A stretch of DNA of 64,000 nt from Streptococcus mitis (GCF_009496155.1 NZ_WIJP01000007.1:62001-126000); one strand, 5' to 3'; shown: positions 45,438 to 56,004, numbered from the stretch's first letter. Made by a program: numbers and translations. The notes: a model not told the origin generated them from the sequence alone.

Positions 45438-45965
45438 TTAAATTCCTTTTTTATATGTAATCGGTCCGTACTTTTCAGTGATTTTTCGTATCACACGGCG
45501 CTCACGAGCTCGGTTAATCTGCGTTTTGATCGAATCATGTTGGACCAAGGGTTTGACTAAAATCGAGCGAATGCCAGCACGGTGGGCTGCTCGAATATCT
45601 GTCATGAGCTGGTCGCCAACCATGACCACTTCGCTTTTCTCATAGTGGAATTCCTTCATGGCACGGTCGATTCCAAATGTGAAGGGCTTCAGAGCCCAAT
45701 AAACGTAATCAATCCCAAACTTCTCAACTGCTCGTTGGACCCGTTTTTTAGTGTTATTTGAGACCACGATGATGCGAATGCCCGCGTCCCGAAGGTCATG
45801 TAGCCATTGCTTCATCTCTGGCGTCCCATCAGGGTTGTTCCAAGCAATGAGGGTATTGTCCAAATCGACCAAAACAGCCTTGATTCCCTGCGCCTGCAGG
45901 CTTGGGACTGTCAGATCATAGACTGCTTCCACAGCAAAATCTGGCATGTAATTTTCAATCGCCAT
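45438..45965 (-). CDS. yqeG: YqeG family HAD-type phosphatase
   Basis: I chose the ATG at 45965 (MAIENYMPDFAVEAVYDLTV, 175 residues). The open frame runs upstream into the corA 3' end but that part is not credible. HAD motifs: VLVDLDNTLIAWNN (nucleophile DxDxT), VVSNNTKKR and MVGDQLMTDIRAAHRAG. The C-terminus is basic. The family member in Bacillus sits in the same yqeG-yqeH order; physiological substrate is unknown. It lies 14 bp after corA. Confidence 0.92.
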   Translation of the reverse strand: MAIENYMPDFAVEAVYDLTVPSLQAQGIKAVLVDLDNTLIAWNNPDGTPEMKQWLHDLRDAGIRIIVVSNNTKKRVQRAVEKFGIDYVYWALKPFTFGIDRAMKEFHYEKSEVVMVGDQLMTDIRAAHRAGIRSILVKPLVQHDSIKTQINRARERRVIRKITEKYGPITYKKGI

Positions 45966-45979
45966 TCTGGCTCCTTTTC

Positions 45980-46888
45980 TTAACTTTTTTTCGCAATTTT
46001 CCTTAATAATAATGACAAAACAATCCATAACCCTGCACTGGCTAAACTGATGTAGAGCCAAGCATGGGGTTCATCTGTTAAAGGTAGGGGAACATTCATT
46101 CCGAAAAATCCTGTCACGACTGCCAAAACCGCTAGCAAAACTGAAATGATGGTCAAGGTTGTCAAATTATCATTCAGATTATTGTTTAGGATGTTATTGT
46201 AAGATGCTGATAGTTGTTGGAGAACTTGAGAAATCAAATCCGTCATGGACACCAGCTGATGAGCCTCAATCATGGCATCATCAAACTGTTCTCTCTCAAT
46301 CTCGTTAAAACTGCGATAGAGGGCATGTCCTTGAATATGTTCCAGCAACATGCGATTTTGCTTGGCAGCCGCAGTGAGGTAAACCATACCAGTTTCTAAG
46401 TCGGAAAGAGCAAAGAGGTTTTTCTTTGTAGTTCTCTGACGCAAGAGGCCATTGACCTCATCCTTACTCTTGTCCATCTGCTCGATGACAGGATAATAGG
46501 CATTGCTGATGATTTCCAGACTGGCAAAGAGAAACTTGTAAATCGAAAGCGTGTCATGACTATCCAGATAACAGGTCATCTGTTCAATGACATAGGCATT
46601 CTTGGTATTACTAATGGTAATCAGGCGACGATGTTCCACGATAAAGGTCATGGGAAAGGCTTCATAGTAGGCCTTATCCTTTTTCAAGTTCAAGACATTG
46701 TAGATAAAGGTCACAGTCCCATTTTCACGGTGATAATCCATGTGGGCACGCTCATTTCTATCCAGTGCGTATTCAATGGTTTCCTTATCCAAACCGTAGA
46801 TTTCAGAAAGATCCTCTAGTTTTTTCAACTTGTCTAAATCTAGGTTAATCCAAGCGCAACCATTGCCCAACTGTTTTTCTAAAAACAT
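45980..46888 (-). CDS. corA: CorA-family magnesium transporter
   Basis: CorA forms pentameric Mg2+ channels in the cytoplasmic membrane. The 302-residue protein has a large N-terminal cytosolic domain, a long stalk helix (about 190-245) and two C-terminal membrane helices. The GMN selectivity motif ends the first one (AVVTGFFGMNVPLPL). The positively charged end LLLRKIAKKS is typical. Substrate could also be Co2+ or Ni2+. A promoter with an extended -10 lies 27 bp upstream. Confidence 0.93.
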   Translation of the reverse strand: MFLEKQLGNGCAWINLDLDKLKKLEDLSEIYGLDKETIEYALDRNERAHMDYHRENGTVTFIYNVLNLKKDKAYYEAFPMTFIVEHRRLITISNTKNAYVIEQMTCYLDSHDTLSIYKFLFASLEIISNAYYPVIEQMDKSKDEVNGLLRQRTTKKNLFALSDLETGMVYLTAAAKQNRMLLEHIQGHALYRSFNEIEREQFDDAMIEAHQLVSMTDLISQVLQQLSASYNNILNNNLNDNLTTLTIISVLLAVLAVVTGFFGMNVPLPLTDEPHAWLYISLASAGLWIVLSLLLRKIAKKS

Positions 46889-46914
46889 CTTCTCTCCTTT
46901 ACCAAACTCTTTCT

Positions 46915-46923
46915 ATTGTACCA
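46915..46923 (-). promoter_or_regulatory. extended -10 promoter of corA
   Basis: The minus strand reads TGGTACAAT, 27 bp before the corA ATG, whose ribosome-binding site is AAAGGAGA. The -35 is not clear. Confidence 0.55.
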
Positions 46924-46939
46924 TAAATCTGCTAACATT

Positions 46940-47506
46940 TCAGGCCTGGTCTGTACGAGAGAAATTGCTGACAACGGTGATATTCCGATTGGGAACGAAG
47001 TGCAGAACCTGGTCTTCTCCTCTGAGTTGCGTTGTTCGAATGCCGACGCTCACGACCTTACCCGATACAGTAATAGGGCCATTTGTCAAAACGACCTCAT
47101 CTCCCACATCCAGTTGATGTTCAAAGAGGATGAAAAAGCCATTGATGACATCAGACAGAAATCCTTGGGCTCCCATACCAATCGCCACCCCAGCAATTCC
47201 AGCACCTGCCAGCAAACTAGAAACTGGCAAACCTAAAATCGACAAGATACAGTAAAGTAAAAAGAAATAAAGGGTATAATTAAACACATTTTCTAACAGG
47301 CGTGAGATGGTTTTCTGACGTCCGACATCATGACGAGACATTTTTAGAGAAGGTTTAACAATTCTCTGCACCATGGTATGGAGCAATTTCTTAGCTATAT
47401 AGAAGAGTAAAAATAAGAATAAAAGAGAAAGTACCTTGGTCAAGATATTCTCGATAATCGCTGTAACATCAAGCTTATTGAGATAGGTTTGAATAAATTC
47501 TTGCAT
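46940..47506 (-). CDS. small MscS-family mechanosensitive channel
   Basis: The 188-residue protein has two predicted membrane helices (LLFLFLLFYIAKKLL, YTLYFFLLYCILSILGLPVS). It then shows the MscS pore-lining pattern with a Gly/Ala-rich helix (LLAGAGIAGVAIGMGAQGFL) and the beta domain (GDEVVLTNGPITVSGKVVSV, IRTTQLRGEDQVLHFVPN). It lacks most of the C-terminal cytosolic cage of E. coli MscS (286 residues) and ends just after NRNITVVSNFS, so it is a short form. It is divergent from sstT. Confidence 0.88.
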   Translation of the reverse strand: MQEFIQTYLNKLDVTAIIENILTKVLSLLFLFLLFYIAKKLLHTMVQRIVKPSLKMSRHDVGRQKTISRLLENVFNYTLYFFLLYCILSILGLPVSSLLAGAGIAGVAIGMGAQGFLSDVINGFFILFEHQLDVGDEVVLTNGPITVSGKVVSVGIRTTQLRGEDQVLHFVPNRNITVVSNFSRTDQA

Positions 47507-47524
47507 AGAAAACTCCTTTCATTT

Positions 47525-47552
47525 ATTATACCATACTTTCATAAAGTGTCAT
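47525..47552 (-). promoter_or_regulatory. promoter of the mscS-like gene
   Basis: Minus-strand -35 ATGACA (47552-47547), 16-bp spacer and perfect -10 TATAAT (47530-47525) with an upstream TGG (extended -10). It lies 19 bp before the ATG. Confidence 0.7.
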
Positions 47553-47598
47553 TCTCCATAAATATTCAAAAATAATTTCAAAAATAGACAGAAAATTC

Positions 47599-47627
47599 TT
47601 GATTTTAGTTCATATTTATACTATAAT
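47599..47627 (+). promoter_or_regulatory. promoter of sstT
   Basis: -35 TTGATT (47599-47604), 17-bp spacer and perfect -10 TATAAT (47622-47627). The AAAGGAG ribosome-binding site and ATG follow about 20-30 bp downstream. Confidence 0.75.
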
Positions 47628-47657
47628 CATAAACATTACACAACAAAGGAGATTATT

Positions 47658-48863
47658 ATGAAAAAATTCATTCATGCTTGGAATAAGGCAAGCCTAATCA
47701 AACGTATCTTGATTGGTATGCTTATTGGAGGAACCCTAGGACTGACACTTCCTAACGTTTCAGGAATTGGCCTGCTAGGAGATCTCTTTGTTGGTGGCCT
47801 TAAAGCCATCGCACCCATTCTGGTCTTTGCCCTCGTTGCCAATGCCCTTTCCCAACATCAAAAGGGACAAGATAGCAATATGAAAACCGTTATCTTCCTT
47901 TACTTGGTGGGAACCTTTGCCGCTGCCCTTATCGCTGTACTAGCAAGTTTCATCGTACCTGTTGAAATTACCCTAAATAGCGCTAATACCGATATTGCTC
48001 CACCAGATGGGATTGGACAGGTCCTCAGCAACCTCTTGCTCAAACTGGTTGACAATCCAGTTAATGCCCTTGTCACAGCCAACTACATCGGTATCCTATC
48101 TTGGGCAGTTGTTTTCGGTATTGCTATGAGAGAAGCCAGCAAAAATAGTAAAGAATTGCTGAAAACCATGGCTGATGTGACTTCTAAAATTGTCGAATGG
48201 ATCATCAACCTAGCTCCGTTTGGAATCCTTGGCCTTGTCTTTAAAACCATCTCTGATAAGGGAATCGGCAGTCTAGCCAACTATGGAATCTTGCTTGCCC
48301 TCTTGGTGACAACTATGTTCTTTGTGGCCTTAGTAGTCAATCCATTGATTGCCTTCCTCTTTATGAAGAGAAATCCTTATCCTCTCGTTTGGAAATGTTT
48401 GCGTGTCAGCGGTGTGACAGCCTTCTTCACTCGTAGTTCTGCGGCTAACATCCCTGTCAACATGAAACTTTGCCACGACCTTGGACTAGATCCAAATACC
48501 TATTCAGTTTCTATCCCACTTGGTTCTACTATCAACATGGCAGGAGCCGCTATTACCATCAACGTTTTAACCCTTGCTGCAGTAAATACTCTTGGAATCC
48601 CTGTTGACTTTGCTACAGCCTTTGTCCTCAGTGTAGTAGCAGCTATCTCTGCCTGTGGTGCTTCTGGTATTGCGGGCGGTTCCCTCCTTCTTATCCCAGT
48701 TGCTTGTAGCCTTTTTGGTATTTCTAACGATATTGCCATGCAAGTTGTTGGTGTTGGATTTGTGATTGGAGTTATCCAAGACTCATGTGAGACAGCCCTC
48801 AACTCTTCTACAGACGTCCTCTTTACTGCCGTTGCCGAATACGCAGCAGCCCGTAAAAAATAA
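47658..48863 (+). CDS. sstT: serine/threonine:sodium symporter
   Basis: SstT imports serine and threonine with Na+. The 401-residue protein is a typical DAACS-family carrier with about eight membrane segments. It shows the hairpin-loop serine-rich motif ([19 protein letters not shown]) and [19 protein letters not shown], with the binding-site pattern of the family. The C-terminal [20 protein letters not shown] is the second re-entrant loop. It has its own promoter and stands beside the divergent mscS-like gene. Confidence 0.95.
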   Translation: MKKFIHAWNKASLIKRILIGMLIGGTLGLTLPNVSGIGLLGDLFVGGLKAIAPILVFALVANALSQHQKGQDSNMKTVIFLYLVGTFAAALIAVLASFIVPVEITLNSANTDIAPPDGIGQVLSNLLLKLVDNPVNALVTANYIGILSWAVVFGIAMREASKNSKELLKTMADVTSKIVEWIINLAPFGILGLVFKTISDKGIGSLANYGILLALLVTTMFFVALVVNPLIAFLFMKRNPYPLVWKCLRVSGVTAFFTRSSAANIPVNMKLCHDLGLDPNTYSVSIPLGSTINMAGAAITINVLTLAAVNTLGIPVDFATAFVLSVVAAISACGASGIAGGSLLLIPVACSLFGISNDIAMQVVGVGFVIGVIQDSCETALNSSTDVLFTAVAEYAAARKK

Positions 48864-48930
48864 CTCATAAAGGCAAGCCTGCTCAGGTCTTGTCTTTTCC
48901 GCTTTTATACTAACCTACTAGGAAATCCAT

Positions 48931-49884
48931 ATGTCTATTAGCCAACGTACGACCAAGCTCATCTTAGCTACCTGTCTTGCCTGCCTTCTTGCTTATTTTC
49001 TCAATCTCTCCTCAGCTGTCTCGGCTGGAATCATCGCTCTCTTGAGCCTATCTGATACTCGTAGAAGTACTTTAAAACTGGCTCGCAATCGTCTTTTTTC
49101 CATGCTTCTAGCTCTGGATATCGGTGTTCTAGCTTTTCACTTGAGCGGATTTCATATCTGGAGCCTTGGCCTCTATCTTGCCTTATACGTTCCTCTAGCC
49201 TACAAGATGGGCTGGGAAATTGGCATCACACCAAGTAGCGTTTTGGTTAGCCATCTCTTGGTACAAGAGTCAACCTCTCTAGACCTTCTAGTCAATGAAT
49301 TCCTTCTCTTTGCTATCGGTACAGGATTTGCCCTACTGGTTAATCTCTACATGCCTTCACGAGAAAAGGAAATTCAGCTCTACTACACAATGGTTGAAGA
49401 AAAGTTAAAAGATATTCTCCAGCGCTTCAAATATTATTTATCCAGAGGGGATGGACGCAACCGAGCACAGTTGGTTGAAGAATTGGACACCCTTTTGGAA
49501 GAAGCCCTCAGACTGGTCTACTTGGATCACTCTGACCACTTCTTTCACCAAACTGACTACCATATCCACTACTTTGAGATGAGACAGCGACAAAGTCGTA
49601 TCCTGCGAAATATGGCCCAGCAAATCAACACCTGTCACCTAGCTGCCAGCGAAAGTTTGATTTTAGCGCAACTCTTTTCAAAAATTGCTGGTCAATTGAG
49701 CCAGACCAATCCTGCTTCTGATTTACTAGATGAAATTGAACGCTATCTGGAAGTCTTCCGTAATCGCAGTCTGCCCAAGACAAGAGAAGAATTTGAAACC
49801 CGCGCCACACTCCTCCAACTCCTACGTGAAGCCAAAACCTTCATCCAAGTAAAAGTTGACTTTTACCAAAAATATGGACAGTAA
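48931..49884 (+). CDS. aromatic acid exporter (ArAE/DUF939) family membrane protein
   Basis: The 317-residue protein has an N-terminal half with four to five membrane segments (LILATCLACLLAYFLNL, AVSAGIIALLSLSDTRRSTL, LLALDIGVLAFHLSG, FLLFAIGTGFALLVNL). The C-terminal half is cytosolic and helical (about 155-317), the layout of the ArAE_1/ArAE_1_C family. The exported substrate is unknown. It follows sstT by 67 bp on the plus strand and ends at a bidirectional terminator facing asp5. Confidence 0.87.
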   Translation: MSISQRTTKLILATCLACLLAYFLNLSSAVSAGIIALLSLSDTRRSTLKLARNRLFSMLLALDIGVLAFHLSGFHIWSLGLYLALYVPLAYKMGWEIGITPSSVLVSHLLVQESTSLDLLVNEFLLFAIGTGFALLVNLYMPSREKEIQLYYTMVEEKLKDILQRFKYYLSRGDGRNRAQLVEELDTLLEEALRLVYLDHSDHFFHQTDYHIHYFEMRQRQSRILRNMAQQINTCHLAASESLILAQLFSKIAGQLSQTNPASDLLDEIERYLEVFRNRSLPKTREEFETRATLLQLLREAKTFIQVKVDFYQKYGQ

Positions 49885-49885
49885 A

Positions 49886-49935
49886 AAAGAAAACTTCAGA
49901 CAAATCACAAAAAGTGAATATCTGAAGTTTTCTTT
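49886..49935. terminator. bidirectional terminator between the ArAE gene and asp5
   Basis: Arms 49886-49900 and 49921-49935 (AAAGAAAACTTCAGA and its complement) pair perfectly over 15 bp around a 20-nt loop, with A and T tracts at the ends. The right arm touches the asp5 stop codon. It marks the end of the accessory Sec locus. Confidence 0.85.
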
Positions 49936-50159
49936 TATTTGTAAGTTATTACCATAAAGGCTAATAGTAAAACGAATAAAGCCAAACTCACCAATAAAGT
50001 GAGGATCTTTACCAAGGTGTTACTCTGCCAGTAGCTTGGTTTACCAATATTACTTGTCGCATCCATAGAAAATAATTGATTTTGACGGGGTTGTATGGTT
50101 ACCAATACAATCAAAGCAAGAGATAGGACAATAGCTAAAACAATCAGTATATCAATCAT
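49935..50159 (-). CDS. asp5: accessory Sec system protein Asp5 (SecG-like)
   Basis: Asp5 is the SecG-like partner of SecY2 in exporters of serine-rich-repeat adhesins. The 74-residue protein has two membrane segments (MIDILIVLAIVLSLALIVLV and TLVKILTLLVSLALFVLLLA) joined by a loop, the SecG topology. It starts 4 bp after the asp4 stop, with GAGGT in the asp4 end. It is the last gene of the locus. Confidence 0.88.
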   Translation of the reverse strand: MIDILIVLAIVLSLALIVLVTIQPRQNQLFSMDATSNIGKPSYWQSNTLVKILTLLVSLALFVLLLAFMVITYK

Positions 50160-50163
50160 AGGC

Positions 50164-50343
50164 CTACCTCAAAATTCCCAGTAAAGTAAAGAGTAAACCA
50201 ATCAGAATCATCAACCCCAGTAAGAGTGAAAAAGTTTTACTAATCTTTTCCCCTCGGGTTTCTTTTTCCTTCTTGATAGGTTTTTGTTTCAACTCTTCCA
50301 TGCGACCTTCAACGTCTTTGTAAAATAAATCTTCGTCTGACAT
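50164..50343 (-). CDS. asp4: accessory Sec system protein Asp4 (SecE-like), 59 aa
   Basis: This gene starts with ATG at 50343 and ends with TAG at 50166-50164. The product is MSDEDLFYKDVEGRMEELKQ followed by a basic stretch (KPIKKEKETRGEKISK) and one membrane helix (TFSLLLGLMILIGLLFTLLG). A cytosolic amphipathic segment plus a single C-terminal helix is the SecE-like topology of Asp4. It begins 1 bp after the gtfB stop and is followed by asp5. The small size makes it easy to miss. Confidence 0.87.
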   Translation of the reverse strand: MSDEDLFYKDVEGRMEELKQKPIKKEKETRGEKISKTFSLLLGLMILIGLLFTLLGILR

Positions 50344-50344
50344 G

Positions 50345-51682
50345 TTAGCCTCCTAAAACAGTTTGCATGGTTTCCTGATATCGCACCAAGTCAACATAGT
50401 TGGCATGTTGGCCTTGTTTGCCAAGTGCCTGACGCATTTGATCAACATCTGAAAGGGCCAGTTTCATGGTCTCAACCAAAGCAGAAACTTCACTACTTTC
50501 AAATAGATGATCAGGAGCGATATAGAGTCTATTGTGTACCGTTTGGTTAAATCCAAGAATCAAGAGATTGTGCTCAAAGGCCTGACGCACCGCCTGCAAC
50601 AACTCATTGCTGTGGTTTATATCCAAGTAAATATCCGACAGTTGATAGAGCTCCTGAATCTTCTGTTGACTAGCGTTCTGGTAAAGGACCACATTAGGAT
50701 AGCGAAGCATATCTAAGAGCTTAGAAGACATCTCTGTCACCGCTGCAATACGGAAAGTGACATCAGGCAGGGCTTCTACGATTGCTTCCACTTGCTCAAT
50801 CTGATCTGAATTAGTCAAGATTAAGGCATCTCTTCGAAGGAAATTATCACGTTTAAACTGATAATGGTACCCCAAATGCACAAACTGAGTATGGTATTTC
50901 TCGTCAGTCAACTCTAAAGCACGTTCATAAGTCGCCTTGTTTGGAATAATGATTTTCTTAGTACGCACATCATCACTTTCCAAAATCAACTGCATATTGC
51001 CTGGAATGGCATCATAGAGAGGTTCCTGCCACACCAGGATATCATGACCTGATTTATCTGGATGATAGAAGGAAACCAAGAAAGGCGTCGCCAAGGTATT
51101 AAAGATAAGCTGACTTGTATCTATTTCCAAATCTTGCAAAAAGAAAGTGATAAATTCAACCTTATTTGCAAAGTAACGCATGGACTGACCAGGCAAAGTC
51201 AATAAGATATCACCCGTCACATGGTTTTCAAGTAACACTTCCTGACTATTGACATCTTGGTAAACTGTCATAATCGGCTCACTATCTGCGCTATAGGTCG
51301 TTGTAGCAAAGCAAGCTCCGAAGCGATTATAGTGGTCAACCTGACGTACTCGACCTTCCAAGTCTTTCCAATCTACCTGTTTAACCAAGCGAGCCTGCAT
51401 TCCATCAGCATAATGAATGACGGCTCTCTCCTGTGTCATATCTTCAATACGAGCAGACTGATTATTTCCTGAAATTTCCCAAAAAGCTGGAACAGGAACT
51501 TGGTTAAAATAAAGAGGTTTTCCATCCTCGTAACCTAGATAATAGGTAAAAGGAGAAACCAGACCATCAGGCAGAAAACCATCTGCATCAATGACCACTC
51601 CAAGTTGAGAAAGACCAGTAGCGACTAGACTTTCATGTAAATCTCGACTTTCCTGACTATAACGATCATAAAGTTCAATCAT
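50345..51682 (-). CDS. gtfB: accessory Sec-associated glycosyltransferase stabilising protein GtfB
   Basis: GtfB binds the adhesin and works with GtfA to add the first GlcNAc to serines. The 445-residue protein starts MIELYDRYSQESRDLHESLV. Its C-terminal third resembles one half of a GT-B fold (VTFRIAAVTEMSSKLLDML, DIYLDINHSNELLQAVRQAF). It lacks a catalytic nucleotide-sugar site, as known for GtfB. It overlaps gtfA by 8 bp. Its C-terminal module is echoed in the three GT genes at the right end of the window. Confidence 0.92.
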   Translation of the reverse strand: MIELYDRYSQESRDLHESLVATGLSQLGVVIDADGFLPDGLVSPFTYYLGYEDGKPLYFNQVPVPAFWEISGNNQSARIEDMTQERAVIHYADGMQARLVKQVDWKDLEGRVRQVDHYNRFGACFATTTYSADSEPIMTVYQDVNSQEVLLENHVTGDILLTLPGQSMRYFANKVEFITFFLQDLEIDTSQLIFNTLATPFLVSFYHPDKSGHDILVWQEPLYDAIPGNMQLILESDDVRTKKIIIPNKATYERALELTDEKYHTQFVHLGYHYQFKRDNFLRRDALILTNSDQIEQVEAIVEALPDVTFRIAAVTEMSSKLLDMLRYPNVVLYQNASQQKIQELYQLSDIYLDINHSNELLQAVRQAFEHNLLILGFNQTVHNRLYIAPDHLFESSEVSALVETMKLALSDVDQMRQALGKQGQHANYVDLVRYQETMQTVLGG

Positions 51683-53186
51683 GGAGCACCTCCTCTACTG
51701 TTTTCTTCCACTTTTCTAAAATTTCTTTGGTTAGAAAGCCTTCTGCAATTTGGTAAGAATGGGCACGCATATCCGCCAAACGATTTTCTTGATACAATTG
51801 ACAAATCTTAGCTGCATAAGCTTGCTTGATTTGGTCTTCTACATGATCAGATGAACTTGGAATCAAATAACCATTTTGACCATCTTCTATAAAGGTCTGA
51901 TTCCCATAAGGCACATCAAAACCGATTAAGGGTAGACCTGAACCAATAGCTTCCATCAAGGTCAAACCAAATCCTTCGCTAGTTGAAGCCGTCAAATAGA
52001 CCTCATACTGGCTATAAATCTGCGAAAGTTCCGCATGGCCCTTGAGCTGGATATAATTCTCAGCCTGATGAGTTGCAATAATGTCTCTAAGCAGAGAATC
52101 TTCTCCACCACTACCATAAATATCAAAGGTTAGTTCAGGTATTTCCTTACGAGCCTCAATGACCGCCTTGACCAACCAATCAATGTGTTTTTCTTTGGCA
52201 AGACGTGAAGCTGTAATCAATGAAAATGGCTTACGTCCTTGACTTGACTCGGTCAAGGAATCAATACTTCCTACAGGAATGGTAACAACCTTTGGTTGGT
52301 GCTGGGTGTATTTAGCAAATTGCTCTTGCAGAACTTCTCTCTGCTTATCAGTTGATACAATAAAGAAGTCAACCTTATCTGCATTTGTAAACTGATAGTC
52401 ATAGTAGTTATTCCAAAGGATATAATCCTCATTTGTAGCATTTTCACTATAATGCTCCGCATGAACAACTACCGCTAAATGCGCTGCCTGTGCTTCCTCA
52501 AACACAACCTGTCCAATACCTGTCTCCCTATCCAGAATGACTAAATCAGACTTGTTCAAATTCAAGGATTTCATAAAGGCACGCATAAAAGCTTGCTTCC
52601 CATAGAAAATCTTATCCTTGAAACGATAAACTTCTTCCTTCCCTTGATTCATCAAGATATCATAGGCTGGAGTCCCGTCTTCATTGTAAAAAGTTCGTTG
52701 GTATAGGACTGCAACATTGTCCTTGGGAGCAAAGTATTCGCTACAATAACACGTATAAGAAAAGTAATCCTTACGAATCAGTTTTCCTTTAAAGACATAC
52801 TCGGCATGTTGAACCAAGTCCTTGTTCTCATCCACCAAATAACAGGTGACAAACTTATCTTGATCAGAAAAGAAGACACGCAAAACCTTGCCATTTTTTT
52901 CTCTGTGACTTTCTTCACCACCGAAATAAGCCAAAACATCATCCACTGTCACGCTAGTCGGTGCAATCTTGATGTCTGTAAAATGATTATAAAGCCAGAT
53001 TACTTGATCATCATCAAAACCAATATTGGCTGTTAAGTGCTGAATGTTATCGGCTAAAATCATATCTGTAAAGATAAACTTAGAAGGGAAATTTAATTTC
53101 CGAAAAACACCAGCACGATAGGCTTGGGCGTATTCAACACCGCTACTAGCCCATCCAAGTCCTAAATTTATATTGTATATTGTCAT
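51675..53186 (-). CDS. gtfA: O-GlcNAc transferase GtfA of the accessory Sec locus
   Basis: GtfA is the catalytic subunit that transfers GlcNAc from UDP-GlcNAc to serine-rich repeats in the cytoplasm before export. The 503-residue GT-B protein (GT4-like) starts MTIYNINLGLGWASSGVEYA. It shows the add-on acceptor-binding domain (about 50-190), the donor-binding pattern LITASRLAKEKHIDWLVKAV, and the E-x7-E motif in STSEGFGLTLMEAIGSGLPL. It follows secA2 by 12 bp. Confidence 0.94.
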   Translation of the reverse strand: MTIYNINLGLGWASSGVEYAQAYRAGVFRKLNFPSKFIFTDMILADNIQHLTANIGFDDDQVIWLYNHFTDIKIAPTSVTVDDVLAYFGGEESHREKNGKVLRVFFSDQDKFVTCYLVDENKDLVQHAEYVFKGKLIRKDYFSYTCYCSEYFAPKDNVAVLYQRTFYNEDGTPAYDILMNQGKEEVYRFKDKIFYGKQAFMRAFMKSLNLNKSDLVILDRETGIGQVVFEEAQAAHLAVVVHAEHYSENATNEDYILWNNYYDYQFTNADKVDFFIVSTDKQREVLQEQFAKYTQHQPKVVTIPVGSIDSLTESSQGRKPFSLITASRLAKEKHIDWLVKAVIEARKEIPELTFDIYGSGGEDSLLRDIIATHQAENYIQLKGHAELSQIYSQYEVYLTASTSEGFGLTLMEAIGSGLPLIGFDVPYGNQTFIEDGQNGYLIPSSSDHVEDQIKQAYAAKICQLYQENRLADMRAHSYQIAEGFLTKEILEKWKKTVEEVLHD

Positions 53187-53198
53187 ATTTTCCTCTTT

Positions 53199-55571
53199 TT
53201 ATGGGAAATGAGTCATAATCTCACCCTTAGGAGTGACTTCAACTAAGCCCATCAGGAGATTACGCACCATATCCGCACGGATTTGTTCTTTCATAGCTTC
53301 AAAGCCAGCATAAGCTTCTTGATAGTACTCTACAATTGGGTTTTTCTGACTAGCAGACTGACCACCGATAGCCATAGATAACTGTTGTAGATAGTCTACC
53401 TGCTCAACCCAATTGTCATCAATGGCTTTAAGTAGTGAGAGGCGTAAAAACTGTTCATACAAGCCATGTTGCTCAAGCAATTCTTTCTTTTCAGAAAGTT
53501 CTTTATCAATCACCTGCTTCATAAAGCTACGAACTGCAGTCTTGTCAGTCACATCTATATGATCTGGAACCTCTTTAATGTGAAAACTAATATTGGTCAC
53601 AAGAAAATGGAAGAGTAACTCTCGGCTTTCATAATTTGAAGAGGTCACTTGATCTATATAACTAGCAATGATTTCCTCTACAACATCCTCTAAGTCACGA
53701 GAACCATCTATTAGACGATTACGCTCCTTGTAAATCATATCCCGTTGAATATTCATACTTTCAGCATATTCTAGAGTCTGACGACGCGCCGAACGTCCAG
53801 CACTATCACTGGCATGTTGAGCCTTTTCGACTAGCCTTCGGTATTTACGACCTTTCAGTACTTCTGGTTGAGTCATATCTTGAACCTGATAGTCTTTGTA
53901 CTTTTTATGAACCCAAGATGGACCAAATTTCTTGATAACATCGTCCTCCAAGGATACAAAAAACTTACTCATCCCGGGATCTCCTTGGCGACCAGAACGA
54001 CCACGAATTTGCAGGTCAATTCGTTGACTTTCCATCCGCTCAGTCCCAATAACAATCAAGCCACCAAGTTCTGCAACTCCCTTACCAAGCTTAATATCCG
54101 TACCACGCCCTGCCATAGAGGTAGCCACTGTCACAGCTCCCATTTGACCTGACTCAGAGATAATCTGGGCCTCACGCGCTGCATTATTAGCATTTAGGAC
54201 ATTATGAGCAATTCCCTCTCGGAGCAAGAGTGACGAATAAAGCTGAGACATTTCAACCGAGCCAACAAAAACGAGTAAGGGATTCCCCTTGGCATGATAT
54301 TCTTTGATGTACTCCAAGGACGCATACACTTTTTCAGGTAAAGTGACGTAGAGATTATCTGGATAGTCAATCCGTTGTCTAGGACGATTGGTTGGAATGC
54401 GCACTACCGACATATTGTAAGTTTCAATAAACTCTTTTTCTGCAACCTTACCTGTCCCTGTCATACCAGATATCTTATTGAACATTTTAAAAAGACTCTG
54501 ATAGGTGACAGAAGCCATAGCCCTCGTTTCTGGAGATAATTTGACATGTTCCTTGGCTTCAATAGCCTGATGGAGACCTCCCTGTAGTTTAGTCATCTCC
54601 ATTAGACGACCTGTTCCCTTATCTACCAGTACCATTTCATCCCCACGAATGACATAGTCTTTATCTTTGGTAAAGAGTTTATGGGCTCGAATCGCATACA
54701 CTAAATGGCGAGCAAAAACCGCATGTTCTTCCTTGTAAAAATGATCTATTCCTAAGAAGCTTTCAGCAGTTTTAGCCCCCTTGGTAGTGAGCCAGATTTC
54801 ATCCTTTTCCTCTTTAAAGATATAGTCCTCTCCTTCTACCAAAGTCGTTACCAGCGTATCAATAATACCGTAGTGATTAGACTGAACACGGGGAGCACCT
54901 GCAATGATAAGAGGTGTCTGGGCACTATCCAACAAGATATCATCAATCTCGTCAATAATGACATAATCAAAAGGACGTAAAAATTTTCCTTCCTCATTTG
55001 AGGCCAGATTATCATTTAAATAATCAAAACCTAAATTGCTATTAGTTGTATAGATGATGTCTGATGCATAAATTCTTTTTTTCTCTTCTGACGTCAATTC
55101 CTCTTTTGGATCATCTGTAAAAGGTATTCCAATTGTCAAGCCTAAAAAGCGGTAAACTTGTCCCATCTCCTCGGCATCGCGTTTAGCTAGATAGTCATTG
55201 GTGGTAATCAGCATAGTTCCTTTTCCTGTCAGGGCATTAAGATATACAGGCATAGTAGCTGTCAAGGTTTTCCCCTCACCTGTATTCATCTCAGCGACAT
55301 TTCCCTGATGGATAACAATCCCACCCATAACTTGGACATCATAAGGAAACATTCCTAATACACGTTTATCTGCTTCACGAACAACTGCAAAAGCTTCCAC
55401 TAGAAGATCATCTACCGTCTCTCCTTTAGCAAGACGTTGGCGAAACTCCACTGTTTTTGCCGCTAATTCTTGGTCTGATAGAGAGGACATATTTCCTTGA
55501 AGGGCATTGATTTTTTTTAAAATCCGTTTGACTTTCCGAAGTTGAAAATCTTGATAAAAAACTTTAAACAC
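53199..55571 (-). CDS. secA2: accessory Sec translocase ATPase
   Basis: SecA2 drives export of the glycosylated adhesin through SecY2. The 790-residue protein shows Walker A ([17 protein letters not shown]), DEID-type Walker B ([20 protein letters not shown]), the cross-linking domain, and [10 protein letters not shown] with [13 protein letters not shown] in the second motor half. Compared with SecA1 it lacks the long linker and the zinc-binding tail, as expected. It overlaps asp3 by 8 bp. Confidence 0.96.
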   Translation of the reverse strand: MFKVFYQDFQLRKVKRILKKINALQGNMSSLSDQELAAKTVEFRQRLAKGETVDDLLVEAFAVVREADKRVLGMFPYDVQVMGGIVIHQGNVAEMNTGEGKTLTATMPVYLNALTGKGTMLITTNDYLAKRDAEEMGQVYRFLGLTIGIPFTDDPKEELTSEEKKRIYASDIIYTTNSNLGFDYLNDNLASNEEGKFLRPFDYVIIDEIDDILLDSAQTPLIIAGAPRVQSNHYGIIDTLVTTLVEGEDYIFKEEKDEIWLTTKGAKTAESFLGIDHFYKEEHAVFARHLVYAIRAHKLFTKDKDYVIRGDEMVLVDKGTGRLMEMTKLQGGLHQAIEAKEHVKLSPETRAMASVTYQSLFKMFNKISGMTGTGKVAEKEFIETYNMSVVRIPTNRPRQRIDYPDNLYVTLPEKVYASLEYIKEYHAKGNPLLVFVGSVEMSQLYSSLLLREGIAHNVLNANNAAREAQIISESGQMGAVTVATSMAGRGTDIKLGKGVAELGGLIVIGTERMESQRIDLQIRGRSGRQGDPGMSKFFVSLEDDVIKKFGPSWVHKKYKDYQVQDMTQPEVLKGRKYRRLVEKAQHASDSAGRSARRQTLEYAESMNIQRDMIYKERNRLIDGSRDLEDVVEEIIASYIDQVTSSNYESRELLFHFLVTNISFHIKEVPDHIDVTDKTAVRSFMKQVIDKELSEKKELLEQHGLYEQFLRLSLLKAIDDNWVEQVDYLQQLSMAIGGQSASQKNPIVEYYQEAYAGFEAMKEQIRADMVRNLLMGLVEVTPKGEIMTHFP

Positions 55572-56004
55572 GATTTAACTCCTTAATTGAAAAAGAATAG
55601 AAATCTAAGGATTCAAAACCAGCACTTAGAAGAGAGACTTGGTAGGTATAGGTACCATCAGGATAGGTAAAATCAAAGACTTTCATTTTTTCAATTTTCT
55701 CTTCAATCACATCCCCATATCTATCAAAAAAGGCAATCTTTGTATAGACTCCATTGGTAGGATGACATTCATAATTCATACATAATTGATAATCCTGTTT
55801 TCTCTTCAGCAAAGGGAGACTGGGCTGAGTTCTGAAGGCTTGATAGTTTACACTAGAAAACCAAGTTTTTAAGGTTTCTCCTGATGTCACTAAGGGATTA
55901 TAGAGACTAATATGTTTGTCTTCATAATAGGTTACCTTACTACCATACATAAATGTCCCCCCTACTTCTCCCCACTTAATGTCTGTTCTCTGATTGATAA
56001 TCAT
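55564..56004 (-). CDS. asp3: accessory Sec system protein Asp3
   Basis: Asp3 forms a complex with Asp1 and Asp2 that helps bring the adhesin to the membrane. From the ATG at 56004 ([20 protein letters not shown]) it has 147 residues; the ATG overlaps the asp2 stop by 4 bp (ATGA). It is a beta-rich, carbohydrate-binding-like fold ([40 protein letters not shown]). The open frame upstream is asp2 DNA in another frame. Confidence 0.93.
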   Translation of the reverse strand: MIINQRTDIKWGEVGGTFMYGSKVTYYEDKHISLYNPLVTSGETLKTWFSSVNYQAFRTQPSLPLLKRKQDYQLCMNYECHPTNGVYTKIAFFDRYGDVIEEKIEKMKVFDFTYPDGTYTYQVSLLSAGFESLDFYSFSIKELNRV